Source: Ruminococcus sp. (GTDB taxonomy: Bacteria > Bacillota_A > Clostridia > Oscillospirales > Ruminococcaceae). Taken from it: a stretch of 64,000 nucleotides of DNA. Where the stretch lies: the NCBI GenBank assembly GCA_017480485.1, contig JAFVAN010000013.1, positions 26,406 to 90,405 of the forward strand. Direction: 5' to 3'. Position 1 is the stretch's first letter. Every line of letters starts with the position of its first letter. A model generated the notes under the pieces. It worked only from the letters and a program-made list of their open reading frames with translations, was not told the origin of the DNA and made no database searches. The translations under genes and the position numbers were made by a program. Shown here piece after piece: positions 33,400 through 42,457 of the stretch.

Positions 33400-34515
33400 T
33401 TACATATTCATTGTGACCGCAGTATTCTCGGTCATTTCTTCGTTTTCTGCTTCTTCGTCCAAATTGCCCGACAAATCGCCTACAACGCCGTTTTGTTCCT
33501 CATCGGGTGTTTCCTCGCCCTCGCCCTCATCTTGCGACACGGGGCTTGCTGGCGCGTTACGGGCGGCTTCACGCTCTGCTTTGAGCCGTTCACGCTGGGC
33601 GATAGCATCTTCGGGATGCCGCCAAGCGATATTCCCAGAAAGATGCTTGAGCAGGTGAGTGCGGTAGTTCTTGTATTCGTCCCCGATAAATCCAAGGTTA
33701 AGCAGAAAAACACGAAAGCTGTACCGCATATTATCCGAATGCGATACAGCCGGGGAGCAATATTTCTTTGTAACTGCTGCATTTGAAATAGCGAGAGCCA
33801 AAAGTATTTGTGCTTTGACCTCGCCGGCATGAAGTGATGCATTACAGGCTCTTATTTCATAATGTCCCTGCTGAAAGAAGCTGTGCAGATTCAAGGCATG
33901 ATAACGAGTCGGGTTGTAATGTTGGTTCGGGCTGCTGTCAGTCTCGGCATACCACAGCCTCTTGATTCCGTCCATTGTTCTCGGCTTACGGCGATTTAGC
34001 TGCTCAACAAAAGTGCGGTTTATCTTCTTGCAGTAATTTGACCGTGCAGAGGAGACCTGGAGTGCATCCCACAAGAAATCCTCTTTGCTCGACCACAGAT
34101 TGACAAGGTTCCTTATTTGCTGCGGGGTATAGTCGGCAGCGTCGATATGGATATGAGTTCCGCAGTCGTAGTCGGGGCCTGTGATCGCCCCCTCCTTACG
34201 CAAAGCTCTGATGACCTCTTGGAGCAGGTCAAGATCCTCGAATTCAAGGATAGGAGAGTTCATCTCGACCTTGTAATAATCTGAAGCAAAATCGCCATTT
34301 TTCTTTCGGGCGTAGATACTGCTGTCATAGACTATCTGCCACTTTCTGCCTTTCTCATCGCCGACAGTATATTTATCGTAGCTGCCGCCTACATGGTTAA
34401 TACTGCCTCCCAGCACCTTTTGGATTGCCTTAGCTGCTGCACATCGAGTTATGCCTGTCATCTCGATCTCGACACCGAAGCGTCTTGTCTTGATACCGTC
34501 AAAGTTTCCGGCCAT
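33400..34515 (-). CDS. amidoligase (ATP-grasp-like/COOH-NH2 ligase)
   Basis: The 371-residue protein starts MAGNFDGIKTRRFGVEIEMT; the GVEIE motif, GGSYDKYTV and the paired VEMNSPIL, DCGTHIHID and LNLHSFFQQGHYEIRACNAS fit the Amidoligase_2 family, with the conserved Glu, His and Arg as metal/ATP and substrate ligands. I chose the ATG at 34515 after GGAGGTGAAACA; a 27-residue upstream extension crosses a terminator hairpin. It is the first gene of the element operon and pairs with the downstream cyclotransferase. Predicted products are amide-linked, possibly a protein or cell-wall modification. Confidence 0.85.
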   Translation of the reverse strand: MAGNFDGIKTRRFGVEIEMTGITRCAAAKAIQKVLGGSINHVGGSYDKYTVGDEKGRKWQIVYDSSIYARKKNGDFASDYYKVEMNSPILEFEDLDLLQEVIRALRKEGAITGPDYDCGTHIHIDAADYTPQQIRNLVNLWSSKEDFLWDALQVSSARSNYCKKINRTFVEQLNRRKPRTMDGIKRLWYAETDSSPNQHYNPTRYHALNLHSFFQQGHYEIRACNASLHAGEVKAQILLALAISNAAVTKKYCSPAVSHSDNMRYSFRVFLLNLGFIGDEYKNYRTHLLKHLSGNIAWRHPEDAIAQRERLKAEREAARNAPASPVSQDEGEGEETPDEEQNGVVGDLSGNLDEEAENEEMTENTAVTMNM

Positions 34516-34550
34516 TGTTTCACCTCCGTCCTTTTGGATATGTAGCAAAG

Positions 34551-34604
34551 AAAAAAGCCCGAATCTGGTGTTCTCACATTTCGTGAAAAGCGCCAAATCC
34601 GAGC
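34551..34604 (-). terminator. terminator-like hairpin in the element operon leader
   Basis: On the minus strand GCTCGGATTTGG and CCAGATTCGGGC form an imperfect stem with an inner TTTTCAC/GTGAGAA stem, followed by TTTTTTC, about 35 bp before the amidoligase ATG. It could be an attenuator of the whole operon or a leftover terminator from deleted sequence upstream. Confidence 0.6.
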
Positions 34605-34633
34605 TTGCTTTTTATGTATTATAATGGTATAAT
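34605..34633 (+). promoter_or_regulatory. candidate plus-strand promoter
   Basis: TTGCTT, a 17-bp spacer and TATAAT on the plus strand, pointing to the truncated serine recombinase. No intact gene start follows within 200 bp. Confidence 0.45.
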
Positions 34634-34834
34634 GGTTTTGACCGCTGCGGAGGCTGTTTTTGCTCATGATTCGCCAATTTGTTAGTAACTGGTAATTGCA
34701 TATAGTTTCGGGTGGTTCTGATCGAAAAATCGCCAAAATTCATCCACGGTTTTTAGTTTGTAAAAATCGAGATTTTTAGGCTCGCAAACACTGTATTTTC
34801 GGGCGCTTTAGGCATTTTCATCTTTTTTGGGTGA

Positions 34835-36235
34835 ATAAGGGATTTAAGCCGCCTCGGCAGAGATTATCTGATGACAGGTCAGTATATCGAGATGATTTTT
34901 CCCGAATATGATGTGAGATACATAGCGGTCAATGACAATGTTGATACGCTCAAAGCAGAGAACGAAATGATGATATTTCGCAACGTATTTAATGATTTTT
35001 ACGCCAGAGACTGCTCGAAGAAGGTCAGAGCCGTACTGAGGGCAAAAGGAATGTCGGGTAAGCCTATGGCGGCGAATCCGCCGTACGGATACAGGAAATC
35101 GGAGCTTGATAAGGACGTATGGGAGATAGACGAGGAATCTGCTGCTGTGGTCAGGCGCATATTCAGGCTTTGCATTGAAGGTCACGGACCATTCCAAATC
35201 GCAGAATTATTGTCATCAGACAAAGTGCTGATACCTGCAGCTTATGCCAAAAAGAAAGGCTACGGGAGATCGTCGCAATATAAGAATCCTACCAAATGGG
35301 GAAATCAGACGGTATCTAAAATACTTGAAAATGCAGAGTACCTCGGTCATACAATAAACTTCAAGACCTACCGCAAGTCCTTCAAGCATAAAAAACGCTT
35401 ACAAAATCCGAAAGAGAACTGGGTCATATTTGAACACACACATCCTGCAATTATATCACAGCATGATTTTGACCTTGTGCAGGAGATACGAAAGCAAAAA
35501 AGGAGACCTCAGAAAAACGATAAAGTAAATATTTTTTCTGGAGTTGTATACTGCGCAGACTGCGGAAAGCCGATGTATCTCAACAGCTCCGTTTCAAGCG
35601 GTAAGCGTGTGGAATACTTCAAGTGCAGCACATATTCCGGCGAAAAATCCGAATGCACATCGCATTATATACGCACCGGAGTGTTGAGCACTATTGTACC
35701 TAACGAGTTAAACAAGCTGCTCAGTCATGTCCATGATAACAGAGAGACTTTTATTGAGATGGCTGTTAAGCAGTCGGGTGAAAGCCGTAATGCTGAGATA
35801 AAGGCAGCCAAAAAGAGTATTGCTAAATCCGAAAAAAGGATAGCGGAGATTGACAAGCTGTTCAAGCGGCTCTTTGAGGAAAACGTTTCGGGAAAGCTCA
35901 CGGACGAAAGGTTTGAGAGAATGTCGGAGAGCTATGATTCTGAACAGAAGCAGCTTGAGGAAAACGTTGCAGAGCTAAAAAAACTTGTAGAAACCAAAGA
36001 GCAGCAAAACAGCGACATCAGTCGGTTTATGGATATCATAGACAAATACGAGCAACTCAGCGATATGACCGCCGAACAGCTTCACGAGCTTGTTGACCGG
36101 ATAGAAGTTCATGAGGGCGACAAGTCAAGCGGTCACCGCAAACAGAGAATCGACATTTATTTCAGGTTCAGAATAGCTCAGGCTACGGTAGTATTTGACA
36201 AGCAGGAATTCAAGAGAATGCAGCTTAGTGCGTAA
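34835..36235 (+). pseudogene. large serine recombinase lacking its catalytic N-terminus
   Basis: The frame opens at DLSRLGRDYLMTGQYIEMIF, which in full-length transposon-type serine recombinases lies near residue 85-100. A stop (TGA at 34832) precedes it, and the N-terminal part with the Ser nucleophile and YxRxS motif is missing. The recombinase domain (PPYGYRKSE, WGNQTVSKILENAEYLGHT), the zinc ribbon (YCADCGKPMYLNSS), coiled coil and C-terminal tail are intact to the stop at 36235. An ATG at 34871 could still make a DNA-binding fragment of 454 residues. It marks a deletion or element boundary. Confidence 0.85.
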
Positions 36236-36343
36236 ACAGCGCAATTTAAGAGAGTTGCCAAAGCTTGTTTATTGCGCTTTCTCCGGGGGTGGGATACCGT
36301 TTTTTGCCGGAAGCCGTTCATACAGCAGCTCCTGCTTTCCATA

Positions 36344-37075
36344 TCAAAGCTCGAAGATCGAATCGGCCTTCTTGCCCTTTTTCTTTTTCTTGTTCTGGCG
36401 GATGAGCTCCAGAGGGTCGCCGAACATTTCCTTGGCCTTGTCGTGGTCCAGAGGTGCGGGCTCCTCCTCTCCCGTATTCAGGAAGGAGGTCATCTCCTGC
36501 ATCAGCAGCTTCTGCTCAAAGACCGCAACTGCGTCGTCGCAGGTCTCGGCCTCGCCGTTCTCAACTATCTCGATGATCTGGTCGATATTGTCCATGTAAT
36601 CCAGAGACATGAAGTCGATGCGCTTTTTAAGGCTCCTGTAGTAGTCGTCTCGCTGTCTTTCCAGCTGTGAGTCGCGGCTCTCGAGGACTGCGATCTGCTC
36701 TGTGATGCCCTCGTTTACCTCGGCCTGATGTGCTATCGCCTCAGACAGGCGGTATTTCACTATCATGATGCCTGCTATCGCCAGCACCACAGTCGCCACC
36801 GCAAAGATGATGATGCCGACGAGCCAGAATTTAAATCCTATTATCAGCAGTATCAGCAGCGACAGCAGAAGTCCGCCGCCCAGCGCGATAAGCAGCGCCT
36901 TCATGCACTTTGCCTTGAAATCGAATTCCTTTTCAACATCATACTGATTATGGACGTAGCTTTTCAAATATTCTTTATTCTGAGCATTTACCTTAACAGC
37001 GTCCTCAAACTCATAATAGCGCTGAAAATACTCCTTCGCCTGTTTGAGGCGCTCAAGTTCCCCCGAAGCTGCCAT
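36344..37075 (-). CDS. two-helix membrane protein with coiled coil
   Basis: The 243-residue protein has an N-terminal helical cytoplasmic part, two adjacent membrane helices (ALLIALGGGLLLSLLILLII and GIIIFAVATVVLAIAGIMIV, about residues 64-110), then a coiled coil (VNEGITEQIAVLESRDSQLE) and a basic stretch NKKKKKGKK near the end. No enzymatic motif. It is the first gene of the core block, right after the element, and is GC-richer than the element. Role unknown. Confidence 0.75.
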   Translation of the reverse strand: MAASGELERLKQAKEYFQRYYEFEDAVKVNAQNKEYLKSYVHNQYDVEKEFDFKAKCMKALLIALGGGLLLSLLILLIIGFKFWLVGIIIFAVATVVLAIAGIMIVKYRLSEAIAHQAEVNEGITEQIAVLESRDSQLERQRDDYYRSLKKRIDFMSLDYMDNIDQIIEIVENGEAETCDDAVAVFEQKLLMQEMTSFLNTGEEEPAPLDHDKAKEMFGDPLELIRQNKKKKKGKKADSIFEL

Positions 37076-37197
37076 AGCCTTTATCCTCTCATTTCAATCT
37101 CGCGGCGAAAAGACACAGCTCCGCCGCTTATACATACAACCAGTATATCACACAATACATAGTTTGTCAATCTTTTTCGCAAAAAAATACACAGCAG

Positions 37198-37330
37198 GCG
37201 GTGCCCCGCCAGGGCAATTCGCGTGAGCACTCGCAAGCTCGGGCGGTGCCCCGCCTAGGCAAGTCGCGTGAGCACTCGCAAGCTCGTTTACAGCTGTGTA
37301 GTATTAAGGAACTCCCTCGCGATACGGTGG
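37198..37330. repeat. dispersed repeat family R1, tandem copies
   Basis: GGCGGTGCCCCGCC followed by GGCAA(G/T)TCGCGTGAGCA and CTCGCAAGCTCG occurs twice in tandem. The second copy continues into TTTACAGCTGTG and ends with ACTCCCTCGCGATACG. Related copies lie at 43021-43110 (inverted), 54044-54080 (partial, inverted) and 59555-59625 (inverted). All are in intergenic DNA of the core block. Confidence 0.8.
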
Positions 37331-37461
37331 CACGCAAAAAGAATGAGGGGGAGGAGAGGGCGCTTTCGGGACTTTTCTATCCTCTCACCTCTAAAAAAGA
37401 CCAAAGTCCACCCGCCCGAGGGTGTAATTTTGTTCAAAGCGACAATTCTCGCGGTTTGCTG

Positions 37462-37490
37462 TTGCGCTTTTCAAAAAAGCAGACTATAAT
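37462..37490 (+). promoter_or_regulatory. promoter of the antiporter gene
   Basis: TTGCGC, a 17-bp spacer and TATAAT on the plus strand, about 50 bp upstream of the antiporter start codon. Confidence 0.6.
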
Positions 37491-37538
37491 AGTATATGCG
37501 AATAAAAATAGTGAATACAAGGAAGAGGGAAAACAGAG

Positions 37539-38756
37539 TTGGATAAGATCACGTTTTTCAGAGATCTTGCGATAATATTCCTTTCGGCAAAGATATGCGG
37601 CATTGCCGCCCAGAAGCTAAAGGCCCCCCAGGTGGTGGGCGAGATAATCGCGGGGCTCATCATCGGGCCCTCGGTGCTGGGGCTTGTGGCCCAGAGCGAT
37701 TTCCTCTCGATGATGGCCGAGATCGGCGTTATCCTGCTGATGTTCGGGGCGGGACTGGAGACCAATATGCGAGACCTGCTGAAAACCGGGCCCAAGGCCC
37801 TGCTGGTGGCCTGCATGGGCGTGTTCGTGCCTCTCTGCGGCGGAACGCTGCTCTACAGCTGCTTTTACGGCTTTTCCGCCATCGGCAGCGACAGCTTTTT
37901 CCGCGCCGTGTTCATAGGCACCATAATGACGGCCACCTCTGTGGGCATCACGGTACAGACCCTGAAGGAGCTGGGCCACCTTAAAAGCGAGATCGGCACC
38001 CTGATAATGAGCGCCGCCATAATCGACGATGTTATCGGCATCATTGTGCTCACCTTTGTCGTGGGCTTCAAGGACGAGGACGCCAACCCGATGCAGGTCG
38101 TACTCAGGACGGGGCTGTTCATTCTCTTCGCCTTCGGCATAGGTCTGATCTGCTATTACATTTTCAAGTTCATTGACAAGCGCCATCCTCACCAGAGGCG
38201 CGTCCCGATACTGGGGCTGGCGCTGTGTATGTTCCTGGCCTACGCCGCCGAGAAATACTTCGGCATCGCGGACATCACGGGAGCCTACGTTGCGGGGCTC
38301 ATACTTTGCAGCCTCCACGACTCCAACTACATTGCACGCAAGGTCGATATAAACTCCTACATGGTATTCGGCCCCGTGTTCTTTGCCAGCATCGGTCTCA
38401 AGACCGAGCTCGGGGGCTTCACGGCGGAGCTTATTGCATTCTCGATAGGCTTTGTGCTTGTGGCGCTGCTCTGCAAGATCATCGGCTGCGGTCTGATGGC
38501 CAAGGTCATGCGCTACAGCTGGCGTGACAGTGCGAAGGTCGGAGTCGGAATGATGACACGCGGAGAGGTAGCGCTGATCGTTTCCCAGAAGGGGCTCTCG
38601 GTGGGGATGCTGGAGAGCAAATACTTTGCTTCGGTCATTCTGCTGATAATCGTTTCGTCGATAGTAACGCCGATAATACTGAAACTGCTTTTCCGAGGCG
38701 ACCCCACCCCGGATACGGCCGACGCGGGCACCAACGCCACCACCAGCACAGCCTAA
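37539..38756 (+). CDS. CPA2-family cation/proton antiporter
   Basis: The 405-residue integral membrane protein has about twelve helices. It contains KLKAPQVVGEIIAGLIIGPS, FGAGLETNMRDL and the helix-5 acidic motif in SAAIIDDVIGIIVL (paired Asp, the ion-binding residues of CPA2 exchangers), ending after GVGMMTRGEVALIVSQKG. No TrkA-N nucleotide-binding tail is present, so it is of the short Na+/H+ or K+/H+ form. A TTG start follows GGAAGAGGGAAAACAGAG. It is monocistronic, ending before a strong terminator. Confidence 0.9.
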   Translation: MDKITFFRDLAIIFLSAKICGIAAQKLKAPQVVGEIIAGLIIGPSVLGLVAQSDFLSMMAEIGVILLMFGAGLETNMRDLLKTGPKALLVACMGVFVPLCGGTLLYSCFYGFSAIGSDSFFRAVFIGTIMTATSVGITVQTLKELGHLKSEIGTLIMSAAIIDDVIGIIVLTFVVGFKDEDANPMQVVLRTGLFILFAFGIGLICYYIFKFIDKRHPHQRRVPILGLALCMFLAYAAEKYFGIADITGAYVAGLILCSLHDSNYIARKVDINSYMVFGPVFFASIGLKTELGGFTAELIAFSIGFVLVALLCKIIGCGLMAKVMRYSWRDSAKVGVGMMTRGEVALIVSQKGLSVGMLESKYFASVILLIIVSSIVTPIILKLLFRGDPTPDTADAGTNATTSTA

Positions 38757-38830
38757 CAACGCATAAAGGAGCTGACAGGAGAAAGATAAGGAGAGAAGAA
38801 AATACCTCCAATAATGAACACCGCCAAACC

Positions 38831-38864
38831 AAAAAAACGAACCGGAAAACGGCTCGTTTTTTCT
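38831..38864 (+). terminator. intrinsic terminator after the antiporter gene
   Basis: AAACGAACCG pairs with CGGCTCGTTT around a GAAAA loop, followed by TTTCTTT. Confidence 0.8.
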
Positions 38865-38955
38865 TTAGCGTTCGTACACAATCAGTACGAGCGCTTTTTT
38901 AGCATAGTGTTTTTTATGAGACAGAAGGATAATAGAACCGAAAAAAACAGCCGCC

Positions 38956-39465
38956 TTAACTATTTTTCACCACAGCGGATATACGGGTATACCAATATGA
39001 CTTGTTCTCAATCTCTGTATAACGATCCATTATCTTTTGATCAACAAGAATACTCAAAAATGATAGACATTTTTCAGATATTGATATAGGATCATATTCT
39101 CCTTGTTCTGTCAGCACAAAAGTTTCATATTTTATTCCATCAGTATAAAGTAGCATTTCAAATGTTTCGTCATAATATATCCAGTACAATATATTATTAT
39201 CTTCAGACACTAATCTTACAATTTTTTCAGGTCTAGTGTCGAAGTATATCTTAGGAGAGTTATCTATTGAAAAACAATTATTATCACGATAATCTCTAAA
39301 AAACGAAATACTGTATGAAACATTATTTGAATCAACAATTTTATATTCAACGGTTTTATTATTCTGTTGTTGATTCGATATTTTTATACATAAAACAACT
39401 GTAATAATCACTACAATAACTATAGCTGCCAGAGTCGAGGAAAGTATTATTCTTTTCTTACTCAT
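38956..39465 (-). CDS. AT-rich membrane-anchored hypothetical protein
   Basis: A 169-residue protein with an N-terminal anchor or uncleaved signal (IILSSTLAAIVIVVIITVVL) and an extracytoplasmic domain rich in Tyr, Asp and Asn (YWIYYDETFEMLLYTDG). Its base composition is far more AT-rich than its neighbours on both sides, so it is probably recently acquired. No family recognised. It lies between the antiporter terminator and the ABC ATPase gene. Confidence 0.65.
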   Translation of the reverse strand: MSKKRIILSSTLAAIVIVVIITVVLCIKISNQQQNNKTVEYKIVDSNNVSYSISFFRDYRDNNCFSIDNSPKIYFDTRPEKIVRLVSEDNNILYWIYYDETFEMLLYTDGIKYETFVLTEQGEYDPISISEKCLSFLSILVDQKIMDRYTEIENKSYWYTRISAVVKNS

Positions 39466-39518
39466 ATTCGATCAAATCCTTTCAGGCTCCCGACTGAACG
39501 GTGGTGAGTGAGTTAACA

Positions 39519-40220
39519 TCACCATTCAATCGTGGAGACATCGGCGGGGGTCTTGTTCAGGGTCACGCTGTCTACCCTGCTGTTCTTCACCCTTATCACC
39601 CTGTCGGCCATGGGAGTGATCGCGGAATTGTGGGTTATGACTATGACCGTCATGCCGTTCTTGCGGCAGGTGTCCTGCAGCAGAGCCAAGATCGTCTTGC
39701 CCGTGTTGTAGTCGAGGGCGCCTGTGGGCTCGTCGCAGAGCAGAAGCTTAGGCTTCTTTGCAAGCGCTCTGGCAATGGACACCCTCTGCTGCTCACCGCC
39801 CGAAAGCTGCGAGGGGAAGTTGTCTATCCTGTCGCCGAGGCCGACGTCGTTGAGCACCCGAACAGGTTCTGCGGCGTCCTTGCAGATCTGCGCCGCAAGC
39901 TCTACGTTCTCCTTCGCCGTCAGGTTGTTGATGAGATTATAGAACTGGAACACAAAGCCGATGTCGTAGCGCCTGTAGGCGATGAGTTGCCTGCGCGAGA
40001 GAGCCGCGATGTTGCGGCCGTCAACGATGATCTCGCCCTCGTCGCAGCTGTCCATGCCGCCAAGCATATTGAGGATAGTCGTCTTGCCTGCGCCCGAAGC
40101 GCCGACGATCACGGCGAACTCGCCCTTCTCTATCTCAAAGCTGACTCCGTCCGAGGCGCTGATAGTCACCTCGCCCATTCGGTAGCGCTTGTAAACGTCC
40201 CTGAACTCCACAAAAGCCAT
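39519..40220 (-). CDS. ABC transporter ATP-binding protein (MacB/LolD type)
   Basis: The 233-residue ATPase has Walker [11 protein letters not shown]-loop FVFQFYNLI, signature [15 protein letters not shown], Walker [13 protein letters not shown] and the His switch VITHN. The order and the short length place it with MacB/LolD/FtsE-like ATPases that serve MacB-type permeases for peptides or lipoproteins. No permease gene is adjacent on either side, which is unusual for this group. Confidence 0.9.
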   Translation of the reverse strand: MAFVEFRDVYKRYRMGEVTISASDGVSFEIEKGEFAVIVGASGAGKTTILNMLGGMDSCDEGEIIVDGRNIAALSRRQLIAYRRYDIGFVFQFYNLINNLTAKENVELAAQICKDAAEPVRVLNDVGLGDRIDNFPSQLSGGEQQRVSIARALAKKPKLLLCDEPTGALDYNTGKTILALLQDTCRKNGMTVIVITHNSAITPMADRVIRVKNSRVDSVTLNKTPADVSTIEW

Positions 40221-40333
40221 TTAGCCTTCCTCCCTTGCTGCTGTCTTATTTGATTATAACCTATAGGAGCGGTGCTGTCAAGGACGGACGGTCACGGGCG
40301 CTGTCCGGAGGCATCCTTGCTCCGACCCAAACA

Positions 40334-40368
40334 AAAAACGCTGCAAGCCTGCGCTCGCAGCGTTTTTA
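40334..40368. terminator. bidirectional terminator after phosphoglucomutase
   Basis: AAAAACGCTGC and GCAGCGTTTTT form a perfect 11-bp stem with a 12-base loop, 14 bp from the mutase stop codon. Confidence 0.85.
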
Positions 40369-40381
40369 TTATTTCATCTTA

Positions 40382-42109
40382 TCAAAAGCCGAGGATAGCC
40401 TTGAAATCTGCGGCTATGGTCTGCTCCAGAGCAGCGGCGGCCTCGCGGCTCTCGCCGATAGTGGTGTAGTACGCCTTGATCTTGGGCTCGGTGCCGGAGG
40501 GACGGATGATAACGCTTGCGCCCTGCTCCAGCTTGAATGCGAGCACATCGCTCTTAGGCAGCGTGAGGGCTGTCTTGGCGCCTGTTGTCATGTCGGTCTC
40601 TTCGGAGGCGACGTAGTCGGCCACGGTCTCTACCTTCAGGCCGCCGATGGCCTTGGGGGGCTCGGCCCGGAGGCCCGCCATTATCTCCTTCATCCTCTCC
40701 ATACCGCTGGCGCCCTCACACTGGAAGGAGGCCTGAGTGTGGACATAGTTGCCGTACTCCTTGTACATGGCCTCTCTTGCCTGCAACAGAGAGATGCCCT
40801 TTGTGCGGTAGAAGGCCGCCATCTCGCAGATGAGCATGGAGCCTACAACAGCATCCTTGTCCCGAACGTAGGAACCTGCCAGATAGCCGTAGCTCTCTTC
40901 GAAGCCGAAGATATATCTGTCGGCCTCGTTATCGGCCTCGAGGAAGCCGATCTGCTCGCCGATGAACTTGAAGCCTGTCAGCACCTCGCGGAGCTCGACG
41001 CCGTACTCGGCGGCTATCTTCTTGCAGATGTCTGTGGTAACGATGGTCTTAACTGCCACGGGGCGCTCGGGCATGGTGCCCAGGGCCGTTCTCTCCTGAC
41101 AGATATATTTCAGCAGCATTGCGCCCACCTCGTTGCCGGAGAAGAGCACATAATTGCCCTCGGGGTCGGGAACGGCGATGCCAACACGGTCACAGTCGGG
41201 GTCGGTGGCCAGCAGCAGGTCGGGCTTTACGGTCTCGCAGAGCTCCAGACCCTTGGCCAGCGCCTCCTTGATCTCGGGGTTCGGGAAGGGGCAGGTGGGG
41301 AAGTTGCCGTCGGGCAGCTCCTGCTCGGGAACAACAGTTACCTCGCTGATGCCTATCTTCTTGAGGATGGCTCTTACGGGCTTGTTGCCTGTGCCGTTGA
41401 GGGGGGTGTAAACGACTTTAAGTCCGCTGTCGGCCACAAGGTCGGTATGAACACCCTGCTCCGCGACCTTGTCCAGATACTTGTCGATGACCTCCTGCTT
41501 TATGTACTCGACCTTGCCCTGAGCCAGAGCCTCGTCAAAGCTCATGGTCTTGGGGCCGCCGAACATCTCGACGCTGTTGATCTTGCCGATGACTGCGTTT
41601 GCGGCGTCCAGAGTGATCTGGCAGCCGTCCTCGCCGTACACCTTATAGCCGTTGTACTTGGCGGGGTTGTGGGAGGCAGTTACCATGATACCTGCCTTGC
41701 AGCCCAGCTCTCTTACTGCCCATGAGAGGCAGGGAGTGGGCATGAGCTCTGTATAGATATAGGCCTTGATGCCGTTGGCAGCCAGAACCGCAGCGGCCTC
41801 CTTGGCAAACACGTCGCTCTTGATGCGGGAGTCGTAGCTGATTGCCACGGCAGCGTCCTTGAAGGCCTCGTTAACGTAATCTGCAAGGCCCTGAGTAGCA
41901 CGTCTGATAGTATAAACATTGAGCCTGTAGGTGCCGGCTCCTATAACGCCGCGCAGACCGCCCGTACCAAATTCAAGGTCGCGGTAAAATCTGTCCTGTA
42001 TGGCGTCGGCGTCCCCCTCGACAGCCTTCAGCTCGGTCTGAAGATCAGGGTCGTCAACAGCCTTCTCGCACCACAGCTTGTAGAGTTCCATTTCATTCAT
42101 AATGCTCAC
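40382..42109 (-). CDS. pgcA: alpha-phosphoglucomutase/phosphomannomutase
   Basis: The 575-residue enzyme has the phosphoserine loop MVTASHNPAKYNGYK, the metal loop TDPDCDRVGIA, the sugar-recognition loop FGFEESYGYLAG and the phosphate loop RPSGTEPKIKAYY, complete for the alpha-D-phosphohexomutase family and of PgcA-like length. It interconverts glucose-1-phosphate and glucose-6-phosphate, feeding nucleotide sugars for wall and capsule and glycogen. It is monocistronic, with a leader hairpin (AGAGCC/GGCTCT near 42140). Confidence 0.93.
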   Translation of the reverse strand: MSIMNEMELYKLWCEKAVDDPDLQTELKAVEGDADAIQDRFYRDLEFGTGGLRGVIGAGTYRLNVYTIRRATQGLADYVNEAFKDAAVAISYDSRIKSDVFAKEAAAVLAANGIKAYIYTELMPTPCLSWAVRELGCKAGIMVTASHNPAKYNGYKVYGEDGCQITLDAANAVIGKINSVEMFGGPKTMSFDEALAQGKVEYIKQEVIDKYLDKVAEQGVHTDLVADSGLKVVYTPLNGTGNKPVRAILKKIGISEVTVVPEQELPDGNFPTCPFPNPEIKEALAKGLELCETVKPDLLLATDPDCDRVGIAVPDPEGNYVLFSGNEVGAMLLKYICQERTALGTMPERPVAVKTIVTTDICKKIAAEYGVELREVLTGFKFIGEQIGFLEADNEADRYIFGFEESYGYLAGSYVRDKDAVVGSMLICEMAAFYRTKGISLLQAREAMYKEYGNYVHTQASFQCEGASGMERMKEIMAGLRAEPPKAIGGLKVETVADYVASEETDMTTGAKTALTLPKSDVLAFKLEQGASVIIRPSGTEPKIKAYYTTIGESREAAAALEQTIAADFKAILGF

Positions 42110-42295
42110 CTCATTAAAATTATTGATTACTGCAAAGAGCCTCTCGGCTCTCTCTTATATTTTATTATACCATACTTTCTGCAATTAGCAAGAGCTAATT
42201 CACAAAATTTTTGTTAAATCTCCACTATAGCCAAAGTAAGCGATCACAGAAATCGTTTAATGCTGGCACAGCGCTCAAAGTACAGAAAAAAAGAA

Positions 42296-42402
42296 TAATG
42301 AATAATCAAGGCGTCCGCTGCACGGACAGTTTTAAAACCATCGCCGAAGGCAATACCTTAACTATTCATTATTCACTATTCGTTATTCATTATTCATTGA
42401 GC
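42296..42402. repeat. dispersed repeat family R2, copy 1
   Basis: A segment with CGCTGCACGGACA, then CATCGCCGAAGGC and ATACCTT, ending in several imperfect ATTCATTATTCACTATTC units. A second copy is at 48378-48468. Intergenic, non-coding. Confidence 0.7.
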
Positions 42403-42457
42403 GGCGGCGCGAACAAAGTTCAAATAAGCGAACCATCCTCCCCGCTGCGTTTCCGCA

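Noticed and set aside
8320..36235. Direct repeats marking attL and attR of the element
   Set aside because: I could not identify matching core sequences at both ends by eye, and both flanks show signs of deletion.
37617..38759. 380-codon minus-strand frame over the antiporter, and similar long frames over paaK (43555-44985) and spoIVB (54407-55408)
   Set aside because: Mirror frames of well-recognised genes, with no ribosome-binding site and no family resemblance.
40235..41725. 496-codon plus-strand open frame over phosphoglucomutase
   Set aside because: Antisense to a complete mutase with all catalytic motifs; the translation is low-complexity Leu/Gly/Ala, typical of a GC-rich shadow frame.
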